Origin: Anolis sagrei
Taxonomy: Eukaryota > Chordata > Lepidosauria > Squamata > Anolidae
DNA length: 64,000 nt
NCBI RefSeq assembly: GCF_037176765.1
Contig: NC_090025.1
Span: 173,274,040 to 173,338,039, forward strand
Direction: 5' to 3'
Positions 21,701 to 34,400 of this stretch are shown here, in pieces. The notes under the pieces are model-generated. The model saw nothing but the letters and a program-made list of their open reading frames with translations. It was not told the origin of the DNA and did not search any database. The position numbers and the translations under genes are program-made. Numbering within the stretch: the stretch's first letter is position 1; each line of letters starts with the position of its first letter.

Positions 21701-24700
21701 ATATGTTGTGAGTCGCCCCAAGTCCGCTCAGGAAGAGGGGTGGGATAGAAATTAAGTTTTAGTATTAGTATTGTGTTAAACTCTGCTTATACAATTTAAA
21801 TTAAATATATATATTTAAAACATTTTATTTACTGTTTGTGCTATGCCAATGTGATTTCCCTCTCCTAGCAGAATAACTTATGCAAAATAAGTATGTACAT
21901 ACAGATATCTATATTATTGCCTCCTTTTCAGCTTTGGATGTGAGTGCAGACCTGACAGAGTTGGGCCGTACTCCGGTTGCTGTGATCTCTGCAGGTGTCA
22001 AGTCTATACTCGATATTGGTAGGACGCTGGAATATTTGGTAAGTAATGCTAACTGCACAGTGGAGGACAGGACCTGGAAGTGAGGGCAGATAATTATGGA
22101 TGTTCTGAATGAATGATATTGATTTATTTATTTAAAATATTTATATTCTGCCCTTTTCACCCCGAAGGGGACTCAGGGCGGAGCACAGCATATACATAGC
22201 AAACATTCAATGCTGGGACACAAATTCACATACAATACATAAACATTAAAAAAATCAAAATATTAAAATACACCATTTAAAACCGTCCTAGTCATCCATG
22301 TCAAATCATTGGCCTAGTCATCTTTCCTATTGCCACTTTATTGCCCTGTCCCGAAAGCTTGGTCCCACAGCCAAGTTTTTACCATCCTTCTAAAGGACAG
22401 GAGAGAGGGGGCCGACCTGATCTCATCAGGAAGGGAGTTCCATAGCCGGAGAGCAATCACCGAGAAGGCCCTGTCTCTCGTCCCCACCAATCGTGCCTGT
22501 GACAATGGTGGGATGGAAAGCAGGGCCTCCCTGGAGGATCTTAATTTCCATGATGGCTCATAGGGGGAGATGCGTTCGGACAGGTAATTTGGGCTGGGGC
22601 CGTTTATTGGGAGCTATTCAAATGATTACATTGGATTTTAAAAGAAAAGTATAAGGGGATAATACAGATCGGTTCCCATCAGAATTGGCATTCATTCTTT
22701 CATTGTTCCCATTCACTTCTTTTCACTGTTTGCAGAGATAGACAAGTCATTTTAATTTCTAATACCTTTGTCTCTGGTGTCATTGTAACTGTTAATTTCC
22801 CTTTTTGCAAATGCAAAATGTAGTTTGTATGGTAATGAAGAAAGTCAATGGAGTAGTGTCAGTTCAGTGTCAATCAATGGCCCTGCTGTCCCACGCACGG
22901 GTAAATGACATCGCTGTCTTTATTTATTTCCACATTTTCATATAAATGCCACTATTGGTTTTATAATAAAGATGAACATGCAGGAAGTGAGAAAAGCATA
23001 ATCTCTGTAGGTTAAATGTGGTCACGTTCAGATCATGAAATACATCATTTTAAAATTTAAACTCATACTTTCTTTTGCGCCCCTATTTGCACTTGTGCAC
23101 TTGACTTTCCCTTCCTATCCTCTGCAGGAAACTCAAGGCGTCTGTGTGGCTGCTTTTGGAGAATCAAGGGAATTCCCAGCATTCTTTTCACAGCAGAGTG
23201 GTTTCCAAGCACCATTTCAGGTGAAGAATGAGAAAGATGCTGCTCAGATGATTGGTGAGCTGTAGGTGGAATAAGTTGCTCTTGATGCATGAATGGAGTA
23301 TGGATGGAGCTTAAATAAGGAGTTGAAAAGTCAATGATTGGACTACAGTTCCCAGTTACATGCTTGCTAGAGGATTCTAGAGGCTGTCCAAAAATTACTA
23401 TGAGTTTAGCTTTGTTTTGATCATGCATTATTGAAAATCCCCTTGCACATTTCATACCTTTTTGCCCTGAGTGAAGGGAGACTTTCTAGAGCAGTGTTTC
23501 TCAACCTGGGGGTCGCCAAAGACCATCAGGAAACACAGTATTTTCCATTGGTCATGGGGGTTCTCTGTGGCAAGTTTGGGCCAATTCTATCATTGGTGGG
23601 GTTCAGAATTCTCTTTGATTGCAGGAAAACTATAAATCCCAGCAACTATTTCCCCAAACTCCACCAGTGTTCACATTTGGCCATATTGAGTATTTGTGCA
23701 AAGTTTGATCCAGATCCATCATTGTTTGAATCCATAGTGCTCTCTGGATGTAGGTGAACTACAACTTCAAAACTCAAGTTCAGTGCCCACGAAATCATTC
23801 CAGTATTTTTTTGTTGGTAATGGGAGTTCTGTGTGCCAAGTTTGGTTCAATTCCATTGTTGGCGGAGTTTAGAATGCTCTTTGAATGTAGGTGAACTTTA
23901 AATCCCAGCAGCTACAACTCCCAAATGACAAAATCAATCTCTCCCTCCCCCCCCCCCCAACCCACCAGTACTCAAATGTGGGCATATGGGATTTGTGCCA
24001 AACTTGGTCCAGTGAATGAAAATACTTCCTGTATATCAGATATTTTCATTACGATTCATAACTTTAGCAAAATTACAGTTATGAAGTAGTAACAAAAATA
24101 ATTTTATGATTGGGGTCACCACAACATGAGGGACTGTATTAAGGTGTCACAGCATTAAGAAGCTTGAGAACTACTGTTCTAGAGCTATTGTACATCTATT
24201 CATCTTCTTTAGTCCATCCTCCTTGTCTCTTGCATCTCATACCAAAGTGCTCTCCCACCATATTGAAAATAAAATGGTAGAGAGAGAGAGAGAGAGAGAG
24301 AATGTTACTTAAATTGAATTGCTTGGCATCAAGATGACATAGTCCTTAACCTTCTTTCTCAGCCAGGTCCTTGGCATTGCAGTTGGGCAGTGGGGTGTTG
24401 ATCGCAGTACCCTGCCCAAAGGACCATGCCGCTTCTGGGCACCAAATTGAAGGGGCAATTCAGCAGGCTTTGGAAGAGGCTCAGTAAGAAACACTTGCAT
24501 CCCATCCCTCTTTTTGCAGTGACCAAATCTGTATTGTTCATATCAGTGCTTGATCCTAGAAATATTGGATAGGGCAATCTGGGAGTTGAAATCCAAAACA
24601 GCAACTTTCCCAAACTCTGGCCAGTAAACATTGATTCAATCATTGCTCCTGCCCTTCAACCTCGATTCAACTTGCCTTCTTTTACTGCTTTCATGGAATG

Positions 24701-27700
24701 GAATACATTCTAAAACTAAGGAAAACTTATTTGTGTGCACATCGGGCTTCTGTGCCATGGTGATCCATGCTCTGTCTACATCCCAAATAGGTGACTACAA
24801 TGTGCTCTACGTGGGATTGCCTTTGGAGACTGTCCAGAAGCTTCAATTAGTCAAATGGGCGGCAGCCAGATTGCTCACCGGAGCGGGGTACAGGGAACAT
24901 ACAACTTCTCTGTTAGGCCAGCTCTACTGGCTGCCAGTCTGCTACTGAGCACAATTCAAAGTGCTGGCTTTAACCTATAAAGCCCTAAACAGTTCTGACC
25001 CATCTTACCTGTCTGAACATATCTCCCTCTATGTAACACCTCGGTTAAGATCTTCTGGGGAGGGCCTGCTCTCATAACCACTTCCTTCATAGGTGTGGTT
25101 GGTGGGGATGAGGGACAGGGCCTTCTCAGTGGTGCCCCCTCACCTGTGGAACTCCCTCCCTACTGAAATTAGATCAGCGCCCTCCCTTTTGGTCTTCAGA
25201 AAGAAAGTAAAGACATGGATATGGTACCAAGCCTTTGGGCAGTAAGCAATGTAAGAAACGTACAGGATTATGTGCAATTGACACTTGGAAAGGCCTTGGA
25301 CTTCGGCTCCTGCATTATGTGATTTTAATGTTTATATTAATATGTTTTTAATTCCATGTTTAAATGTCTAGATGTTTCTCTATTTAATATGGTTTATTTT
25401 TAATTTATAGTTTTATGTTACAGTTGCTTTCATACTAGGTTTTTTTTGTATGTTGTAAGGCATTCAGTTTTTGCCGTGAATCTTTTGGAAACTGCTTTGA
25501 GTCCCCCTGGGGGAGCATATAAATGAAGTAAATATATAAATAATGTGGCCAGAACACAGAACAATTTTCTTCTACAATCATTCTGTCAGAGAAGATTCTG
25601 TGTTCAAACAAAATATGGATTCTATGCTACCCAAATTATAGACCTCCAGTCATACCTTTATAGTGATGTGTTTGTTCATAGCCTCTGATAACCTCTGTTT
25701 TGAGGCCTTATTAAATGTATAGAATAGATATGCCAGCTGTCACAAGACTAAAACCACTCAGTACAGACAGAATATCCTTTATCCAAAATGCTTGGGCCGA
25801 GAAGTGTTTTGGATTTTGGAAGGTCTGTATTTGCACATACGTACATAGTGAGATTTCTAGGCAATGAGATAAAAAATTCATTTGTGTTTCCTATGCATCA
25901 TATATACACAATATGAAGGTATTTTAGACACTATTTTAGACAATTTTCGGCATGAAACAAAGTTTATGTGCATTGAAAGTAAAGATATTACTAATTTCAT
26001 CAATTCACTTTGGATTTTGGAGTATTTGGGATTTTGGAATTCCAGATAAAGGATGCATAACCTGTCATGTTTCCCCTATAAATATTCAAGGCAATTCATT
26101 CTTAAACTGAATAAATCATTCAGTGACACCCTGTAACGTGATTATGTGTTCTCATCCACGTCATGTTTTTACATTCTTAGGGGGAAAGGTATCCTGGGAA
26201 AGGAACTCACACCCTTCCTGCTACAGAGGGTGAATGAATTATCCAATGGGGAATCTCTGAAAGCCAGTATCCTTTCCTAGAAATGTGTGTGCGTTTATGT
26301 GCCTTCAGGTCCGCTGTTGACTTATGGAAACCATACATTTTCATAGAACTTTCTAGACCAGGAATATACAGAGCTGCTTTGCCATTGCCTTCCTCTGAAA
26401 TAAATTCAATAGTACCAAGCCCCCCATTGAAATACTAACCAGGCTATCAAGAATACTCAAGATCTGGTGCCTTCAGGGTATTCTCCAGTGATAAAGGGCT
26501 TGTCCAGACAGTACTTCACCTTTATCCCAGGAGCTCCCACATCAAAACAGAGGGTGGCCAAATGCCATTCCCTGAAAACGCAGAAGCAATTGCTACAAAC
26601 GGCAAAACAGGCGAGACTTTCAGGTGTGGGAATATCCCAGTTCTGCCCAGAAAATCTGGCTATTCGAATCTCTGTCTCTACACTCAGATAATACGGGATT
26701 TTTTATGTCAGTTTGTTCCTGGGTCATACATATTGGTTCCTGATTGGTTCTATCCTAAAAACATGGCAGCAATTGACTAGAGTGAGAAAACTTTATTCTG
26801 GCAAAAGAAACTTCATCCTCCACATATTTAATGAAGTTTGTGACATACAAACAAAGTTTTTGTCATGTAATCAACTTTCCCCATGTTTGTATAATAAAAG
26901 CACTCAGGAACAGACATGTATAACCTAGGAACAGCACCAAACTTGTCTGGACAGATGGTCATGCAGCCTCTATAACCCAGGAATGGAACGTATACAATGA
27001 GTCGCATATTCATATCTTAAGTCTTTTTAAAAAACTCCAAAAATTTCTGGCAGATGTCCCATAGCAGCTATCTTGGGGGCTGCAAAACCCCAGGACAAAG
27101 CAGCAAGTGATGGAAACAGAGGCAGAAATCCCGAGAACAGCAAGTCTGTAAGTGGACCTCTTCTCAGGTTCAGGGTTTATTTGCCCCTGACTAAAATCTG
27201 TGATATGGCGCTGTCTGCAAGTGCCCAAGTCCTCTTTCAAAAACCCAGTTTTCAATCCAAGATTTCATAAAGTCTGAAATCCTGGAAAAAAATAGTACTG
27301 TAAATTTCTTCCAGGTTGAGATTGTTTTGGTGATGCACAGGAATTTGAATCGTTCTCTTTCCAGAAGAGGCAGTGCATCATACCACTCATGATGAAAGCA
27401 AGATGCTTTGCTGTTGGATAGAGAGACAACTGTTTAGATATTGCAGAGAGTAGGAATAGACAAAACTTTAGTCTGACCCAGCAGGACCTTCTCTTATTTC
27501 TATAGTCTTGTTCTAACCTGCCCAAATTCAAACAGTGAGCAAACAGTTTTCTTTTGCATAGAAATGGTGAGAGCATCAGGATAGTCAACTGTCCTACTTT
27601 TAAAAAGGCTCCTATCGATTTGAATGCATGCTCATATCTAAAAGGTCAACCACTCCAAGTCTAGTTTACAGGCAAAGAAACCTAAGGAGTCATTGAAGCT

Positions 27701-28411
27701 TCTTATTGGGGATTAGCATCTGAAGAACAGACCAAGTGGAAATGCAATGCATCTCATTACAGTTTCTAAACTTACAAGCCTGTGTCTATTAGTCCCTCAA
27801 ATTTTATCCAAATCACCCAATTAGCCGGTGGTGTGATATGCTGGAAGTTGTAATCCAAGAATGTCTAAAGAGCAGTACGATTTCTACCACTGGTTTATAT
27901 GTAACCCAGTTAAACTGCTGAGCTGCTGAACTTGCTGACCAAAAGTTGGCGGTTCAAATCTGGGGACGGGGTGAGTTTCTGTTGTTAGCCCCAGCTTCTA
28001 CCAACCTAGCAGGTTGAAAACATGCAAATGTGAGTAGATCAGCAGGAAGGTAATGGCGCTCCATACAGTCATGCCGGCTTCATGACATGTATGGTCAACG
28101 CCGACTCTCTGGCTTAGAAATGGAGATGAGCAACAGTTCCCAGGGTCAGACACGACTAGACTTAATGTCAAGGGAAAACCTTTACCTTTCTATCTCTGCA
28201 TCATATTTGTATATTCACTTTTCTTTTGGTTCCTAGGTTGTTCTTTTTTCTCCCCTTTCCTTTCATCAATCTCTCTACAGACATTGCCTTGATCAAGAAC
28301 AATGCCAGAGTGGGCAGCCGTATAGCTGTAGCCCTGAATAAGATTCAGAGAGCCCAGGGGTCAAGAAATACTTTGCTTCCAAATGAAAATGTATCTGCTG
28401 TGTCAAGACCG
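17018..28411 (+). CDS. PsuG half (exons 1-9): pseudouridine-5'-phosphate glycosidase domain
   Basis: Exons 1-9 encode residues 1-353. Family hallmarks appear in order: [15 protein letters not shown] (Glu52, the conserved acidic residue), GVISG, VKVSRRD (Lys113, the conserved lysine thought to bind the ribose carbon), [67 protein letters not shown] and [20 protein letters not shown]. The last carries the NNA motif seen in bacterial PsuG. The family cleaves the C-C glycosidic bond of pseudouridine 5'-phosphate using a divalent metal. No stop or frame break interrupts the domain and the expected key residues are present, so it looks functional. Exon 9 ends in phase 0 at VSRP, a natural linker before the kinase half. 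Confidence 0.93.
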
Positions 28412-31400
28412 GTGAGTACTTTGCCTTGCTAGACTCTGAATCATTTGCTCATTGTGTTGTGCTGCAGGGTTTTGCTATTTTTGCTGGAGTTACCTAGATT
28501 GATTTGCAGAACAGAAACCCTTTGGGGTTGTGTCCATTCTTAAACTATGGCACACACAATGGTTTTAGTCACATATATTGCCTTTATGAAACCTTCCAGG
28601 ATTGTTGGACTACAGCTCCAAATGGTAATCTTTCAGGAAGTGAGAGCAACTGTAGTCCAACAACTCTTCAAAGTGCCAGGTTAGGAAAAAGTTAATGATA
28701 TGTGGGAGGCAGGCCTGTAGCAAGGGGGTGGGGGGGTTAGGGGTTCTAACCCCCCCCCCCGAAATTTATCAGGTTAAAAAAATAAACCTGGTTTACTCAT
28801 GAATTTTAACTGGTTAACCAAATCCCCATGCTAAGTCTATGAGACGCAAAAAATTAAGAGTCCCTCCAGAATTGCAAGCACTATCTCAAGCAAATATCGA
28901 CAATTTATTCACACTGTCATTACTTGCAGCAATAGCCGATGTAGCAAAGCAACCAAGTTTGGGGGGGGGGGTGTTGAATGCTCTCATTAAGGAGGCCAGA
29001 CTTGGTGGAGGTGGTTGATGGGGGGGGGGGGGGAGCTGCAGGCTATTGAAGGCTGCTCTGCCCCTTCTGTGCTCTTTGCTTCAGCGTGTGCTAAGAGGCA
29101 GGTTTCAACCCCCCCCCCCCCACCGAAATTTTCAACCCTCTCCCCAAATTTTCAACCCTCCCCGAATTATTTTTTTTTTTTTGGCTACGGCCCTGGTGGG
29201 AGGTTTCTGAATGTAAAGACAATTACTTAGGCAATCCCTTGCAGCTCAAGGATGATTGTCTTCCAGATGTGATGTCTTGGCAGTGGGTCCATAGGTGGCT
29301 GCGGAGCCCTATTCTTGATCCGCATGTTCTCCCGCAGTGAGGACATTGGTTTCCAGACAGAAGGCGGTCCCGGTCAGGATTGGCTTGACCTGCCTTCCTT
29401 TTGGCATGTTTCTCCCTTTCTCCCTCTGTCCGTGCCTTTTTGGGACTGGATAGCCATTGGATGTGCTTTAGCCCCATGGTCATGAATATGACCATGAACA
29501 TTTAAATAACATGAAGCTTGAATACTTTATGTATATACTGGCCCCACAACTGATAGCTCTTAGTGATTTTTCTGATGTAGGAAAAATAATATTATCCCAT
29601 ACTATACTATTCAGCTTTTGATTCAATGAGTCTACTATGATTATGACTACCAATAGGATCCAGGTATAGCACCTGCATGGTTTGAGTGCTGGACTACAAC
29701 TCAGAAGGCATCTTGTTGAGAAACCCCCTCTGATAGGTTTATCTAAGGGTCATTATAAGGTGGAGTTGATTTGAAGGCAAACAATAACAACAGCTGTTTT
29801 AGTATAAGGACTTTTGGAGGTGTTTGGAAACCACTGCAAACGTTGCAGTTATCAAACAAGAGTGAAGTACTTGGCAGGCTTCAAGCAGGTGCTTGTAAGT
29901 AGTAACACATTTTGTGAAGAATGGCTAGTTCTTCACAAAACCAAAGGGCGCATTAAACAAATGCCATATGTTGGGCCCTCTTCCATTAACTCTCATCCTG
30001 CTTCTGTTCAGAGCTGCCATGTTTAGGCAATTCAGTCTTGGTGAGACATGGGGGGAAATATGAATTGTAGGTCATTGAAAAGCACAGCCTGTCAAAGCTT
30101 TCTGGAAATTGCTTCAGGTTGTGGGCTATAGTGATCAGCTTGTTGCTGTACATCCCTGTTGGCTTGGAACCTGGGCAAATGCTCTATTAATAGTCTGATT
30201 GTATCTGTGGAAAAGCATAAGAGGTAAAGACAGGTGGCATATAGCAATGCTGTCACATTTTCCCAACTCTGTTTTACTTTCAGGTGGTCATTGGTGGCAT
30301 CAATGTTGACATCATCGCCAAGGCAAAAGATGCAACAATACTGGTTGTTTGTTTATTATTCTTATTCTTATTATTAATATTTGTACCCCAATTTTTCTCC
30401 ACAAGGAGACTCAAAGTGGCTTGCATTTAGTGATATTTAGATGGCATTGTAGAACCAGAATGGTTTGAGTACTGGACTCTCGGAGCCCCAGGGTTCAAAT
30501 CTCCGTTCAGCTGAGGCAACTCACAGGTGATCTTGGACAAGTCATAGAATCATAGAAGCATAAAGTTGGAAGAGACCTCATGGGCCATCCAGCCCAACCT
30601 CCTGCCAAGAAGCAGGAAAATCATATTCAAGTCATATTCAAGTCACCTTAGAGCAGTGGTTCCCAACCTTTGGTCCTTCAGTTGCTTTTGACTTCAACTC
30701 CCAGAAATCCCAGCAATCTTACCAGCTGTTAGGAATTGTGGGAGCTGAAGTTCATAACATCTGGAGGACCAAAGGTTGGGAAACACTGCTTTTGAGGAAG
30801 GCAGTGGCAAACTTTAGATGCACACAAGTCTTCTGGAAATCTACAACAGCATTGCAAGGAGAGAAACGGGTAATTCTAGTTGCCACAAATGCTGGGTTGA
30901 GACCCATGGAAATCTACAAGAATAAATTAAGTGGGCATTTTTCCACACATAGAAACATTGACATTAAACTATATGGTTTAAAAATAAGAGTGATGAAACT
31001 GGAGTGTGTGGGAAAGAAGGCTTAAAGGAGATAAATAAACAAAACATTGTTTGCCTTGCCCTCTGTCTGGCTGGAATATTGAGTGCCAGATGATGCAACA
31101 CACTTCTTTCCCCAAAGACTTTGTTCCACATCAGGCATCTGGCCACATTTGTGATTAGCTGACATGTGGCAGGAAATGGAACAGTGCAATGGTTATTTAA
31201 TTAAAAATTAACTAAGAAAACAATTCTTAATCCTTGGAGACAAAGAAGAAAAATACAAACTGCAGTAAAGATTAGTGAATGTTTCTAATTCCAAAAGAAA
31301 TGAGGAGACCTCTGTGCAAAGATACCAAGAGGTGATAAGAATCAGGGGACTGCAGAGGCAATGCAAAGATTAAATATTATTATAACAATTATTCTTTAGA

Positions 31401-34400
31401 TCAGTTGTTCCTGAATGAAAGGTCCTGAATGAAATCACTTTGAGCTGCAACACTTACAATGGGTGCTGTCCCCTGTTAAAAATTAGCTTCACTTTGTGTC
31501 TTTTAATTTTTTCAAGAGCAAGATCCAAAATCCTGTTAGTATCTTACACATATGTCATTTCCCCCGTGGAAACAGTTGGATTTCTTTGTCCAGTGCAGAG
31601 CATTTGTATTCGGATTAAGGTTATAGAAGGCAAGTTGCAGTTTGTGCCTGCATGTGTATTAAACATTGATGTATTACACATTCTTGCATTGTGCATTCAG
31701 CTGCACATTTGGAGTCTTGGTTCAGTTGCGCACCATAGATACTTGACACCAATCCAATCCAATCCAATAAGTCTTTATTGGCCTATACATAGCAAAGAGG
31801 TATAAAATACAGTAAAAACCATAGAAAAGGGAACTTCACATTTGCTACACATTCAGTTTACAGTCACAGACTGTAAATTCAGTTTACAGTCACTGCATAA
31901 TTCCACATGCAGAGATTTACATTACACAATCCTATTGTAGGCTCTCAGTCAATGTATTCATTTGATCTGGTTTGGGTTTCCCCTTTATTCTGCATTGGAC
32001 AGTCTAGTCAGCAAGAGTACATAGAACCACCCTAAATAATTTCTGAACAAATACCTTTATTACATTGGTGACACTTGAAGTAAATTCAAATGAATTAAAT
32101 CAAGTAGATACAAGGCATCAGTGTAAGTACATAAATATCATTGAGCATGTTCAATTTGTTTCGATCCTCTGACCTCTGTTCTGTACTTGCAGCATGGTGG
32201 GCAGACAAATCCCTCAACAGTGAGACAATCTTTTGGAGGTGTGGGAAGAAATCTAGCAGGTAATTTGTTCACATTCACAGCCTTGAATATTTTTCACACT
32301 TTTGGAATCTAGATTAATTTTTTTTACTAGAGATTGGACATCCGTCAATTCATGTAAAATAGTGATCAGGAAGGCAAGGGGATGATGTTTTGAAAATTAA
32401 AGAACCAAAGTGTCACTGAGCAAATGTTCAGCCCAGAAATTTGTTTTCTGTGTAAGAACACACAGCTTAGTGGTTTGAAGCTGCTGTCAGATGTAGACTG
32501 GGACTCAGATGTGTACATTTAGACCAGGCATGAGCAAACTTTGGTCCTACAGCTGTTAGGATTTGTGGGAGTCAAAGTCCAAAGCACTTGGAGGGCTGAA
32601 GTTTGCCCATGCCTGATTTAGACAGATATGTCTAGTTAAGACTCTGACAGTGGGCACAAGCAACAAAAATAAAAGACTTTGCAACACAAACTTTAGGGGA
32701 TCTACTCCACTTCAAAAATGCAAAGAGGCCAGACTCAGTTCCTGTATAATTGATTTGATTTTGTTGAATGTGTGCCTATAAGTAAAGGTAAAGATTTCCC
32801 CTAACATTAAGTCTAGTCGTGTCCAACTCTGGGGGATGGTGCTCATCTCCATTTCTAAACTGAAGAGCCGGCATTGTCCATAGACGTCTCCAAGGTCATA
32901 TGGCCGGTATAACTGCATGGAGTGCCGTTATCTTTCTGCCAGAGTGGTATCTATTGATCTACTCACATTGGCATGTTTACAAATTGCTAGGTTGGCAGAA
33001 GCTGGGGTAACAGCGGGAGCTCACCCCACTCCCTGGATTCAAACCACCGACCTTTTGGTCAGCAAGTTCAGCAGCTCAGCAGTTTAACCCATTGCACCAC
33101 TGGGAGCTCTGAATATGTGCCTATCCTCCATCATTTCACAAATAAAAATGGGGATGCATGAGGCCAAGAAACTGCAGGATGTGGTGAAGATAGCAAAAGT
33201 TATTAAGCGAGGAGTGGCTGCAGCAGTTTGCTTTTGCCTGAGATGTAATAATAATAAATAATAAAACTTTATTTATAGACCGCCCTTTCTCTCTGAGGGG
33301 ACTCAGGACAGTTTACAACACAAAAAGGCAAACATTCAATGCCTAGACAAATGCATTTTTTTACAGTAATGCAATATAATAAACATAATAATGACAGGGT
33401 TTTTTTTTTCCGTATCAAGAGTGACTTGAGGAACTGCAAATCGCTTCTGGTGTGAGAGAATTGGCCGTCTGCAAGGACGTTGCCCAGATGTTTTGATATT
33501 TTACCATCCTTCTGGGAGGCTTTTCTCATGTCCCTGCATGGAGAGCTGGAGCTGACAGAGGGAGTTCATCCACACTCTCCCCAGATTTGAACCTGTGATC
33601 TGTCGGTCTTCGGTCCTGCCGGCACAAGGCTTTAACCCATTGCACCATCAGGGGCTCCTAATAATGACAGTCAACTTATTGTATTAAAAAATTATGTGAA
33701 AATGAAAAACAAGATACAAATAATCACGTAGAAATAGGTTACACTACAAAGAAAGGCAAGATTCAATAATTTAATTGAGCACGATCTACTTTTGAATGTT
33801 GAACTCAGTTTCAGCAGTTGAAGTAAATTGAGACTGAAGGGGGAAAGTGAGTGGAAGAGAGATAAATTGGAATGTTTTAAAAGCAGAGAAAAATGTGATG
33901 ACAGAGGAATATTAGGACTGTCTTTGCCAAATAAGCCAGTTGGAAGATATGCATGGTGAAGTATACATTTGTTTATTGCACTAGCTTCTACTTGTTTCTT
34001 TTTTAAAAGACTATTTTATTTGTAGCCCTTTTTGTAGAAAACTAAAAAAAAGTTGAGTGATATTTTGGTTGAATTAACGAGAAGAGGCCCTCAAGGAGTT
34101 TGAAGAGGTTGAGGCAAGGTCTCTGCAAATGATTTTTTAATGTTGGAGGCCTCAAGGCTGCCCAGTATGGTTCTAAAATAGTAACAAGGATCCCTGTTGT
34201 GTTTGAAATACACACGTCATAAATTTGATGAAGTATTCAGAAATTCAAGGCTTAAAGAACTCAAAGTTCAAGGCTTGACGTTTTAACTCTCAAGTTTAGA
34301 GTTCTCCCACTTTCCTCCTCTGTTTTCACATCAGCTCTCAGCTTGGCTTCTCCCTCCGAATTAAAATTCTTCAAGAAACTGCAGGCAAGGCAATATTCTC

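Noticed and set aside
29223-29501. Minus-strand C2H2 zinc finger ([18 protein letters not shown])
   Set aside because: A single finger with the SRIGL pattern is typical of LINE proteins. No linker, further fingers or exon structure of a host zinc-finger gene is present.
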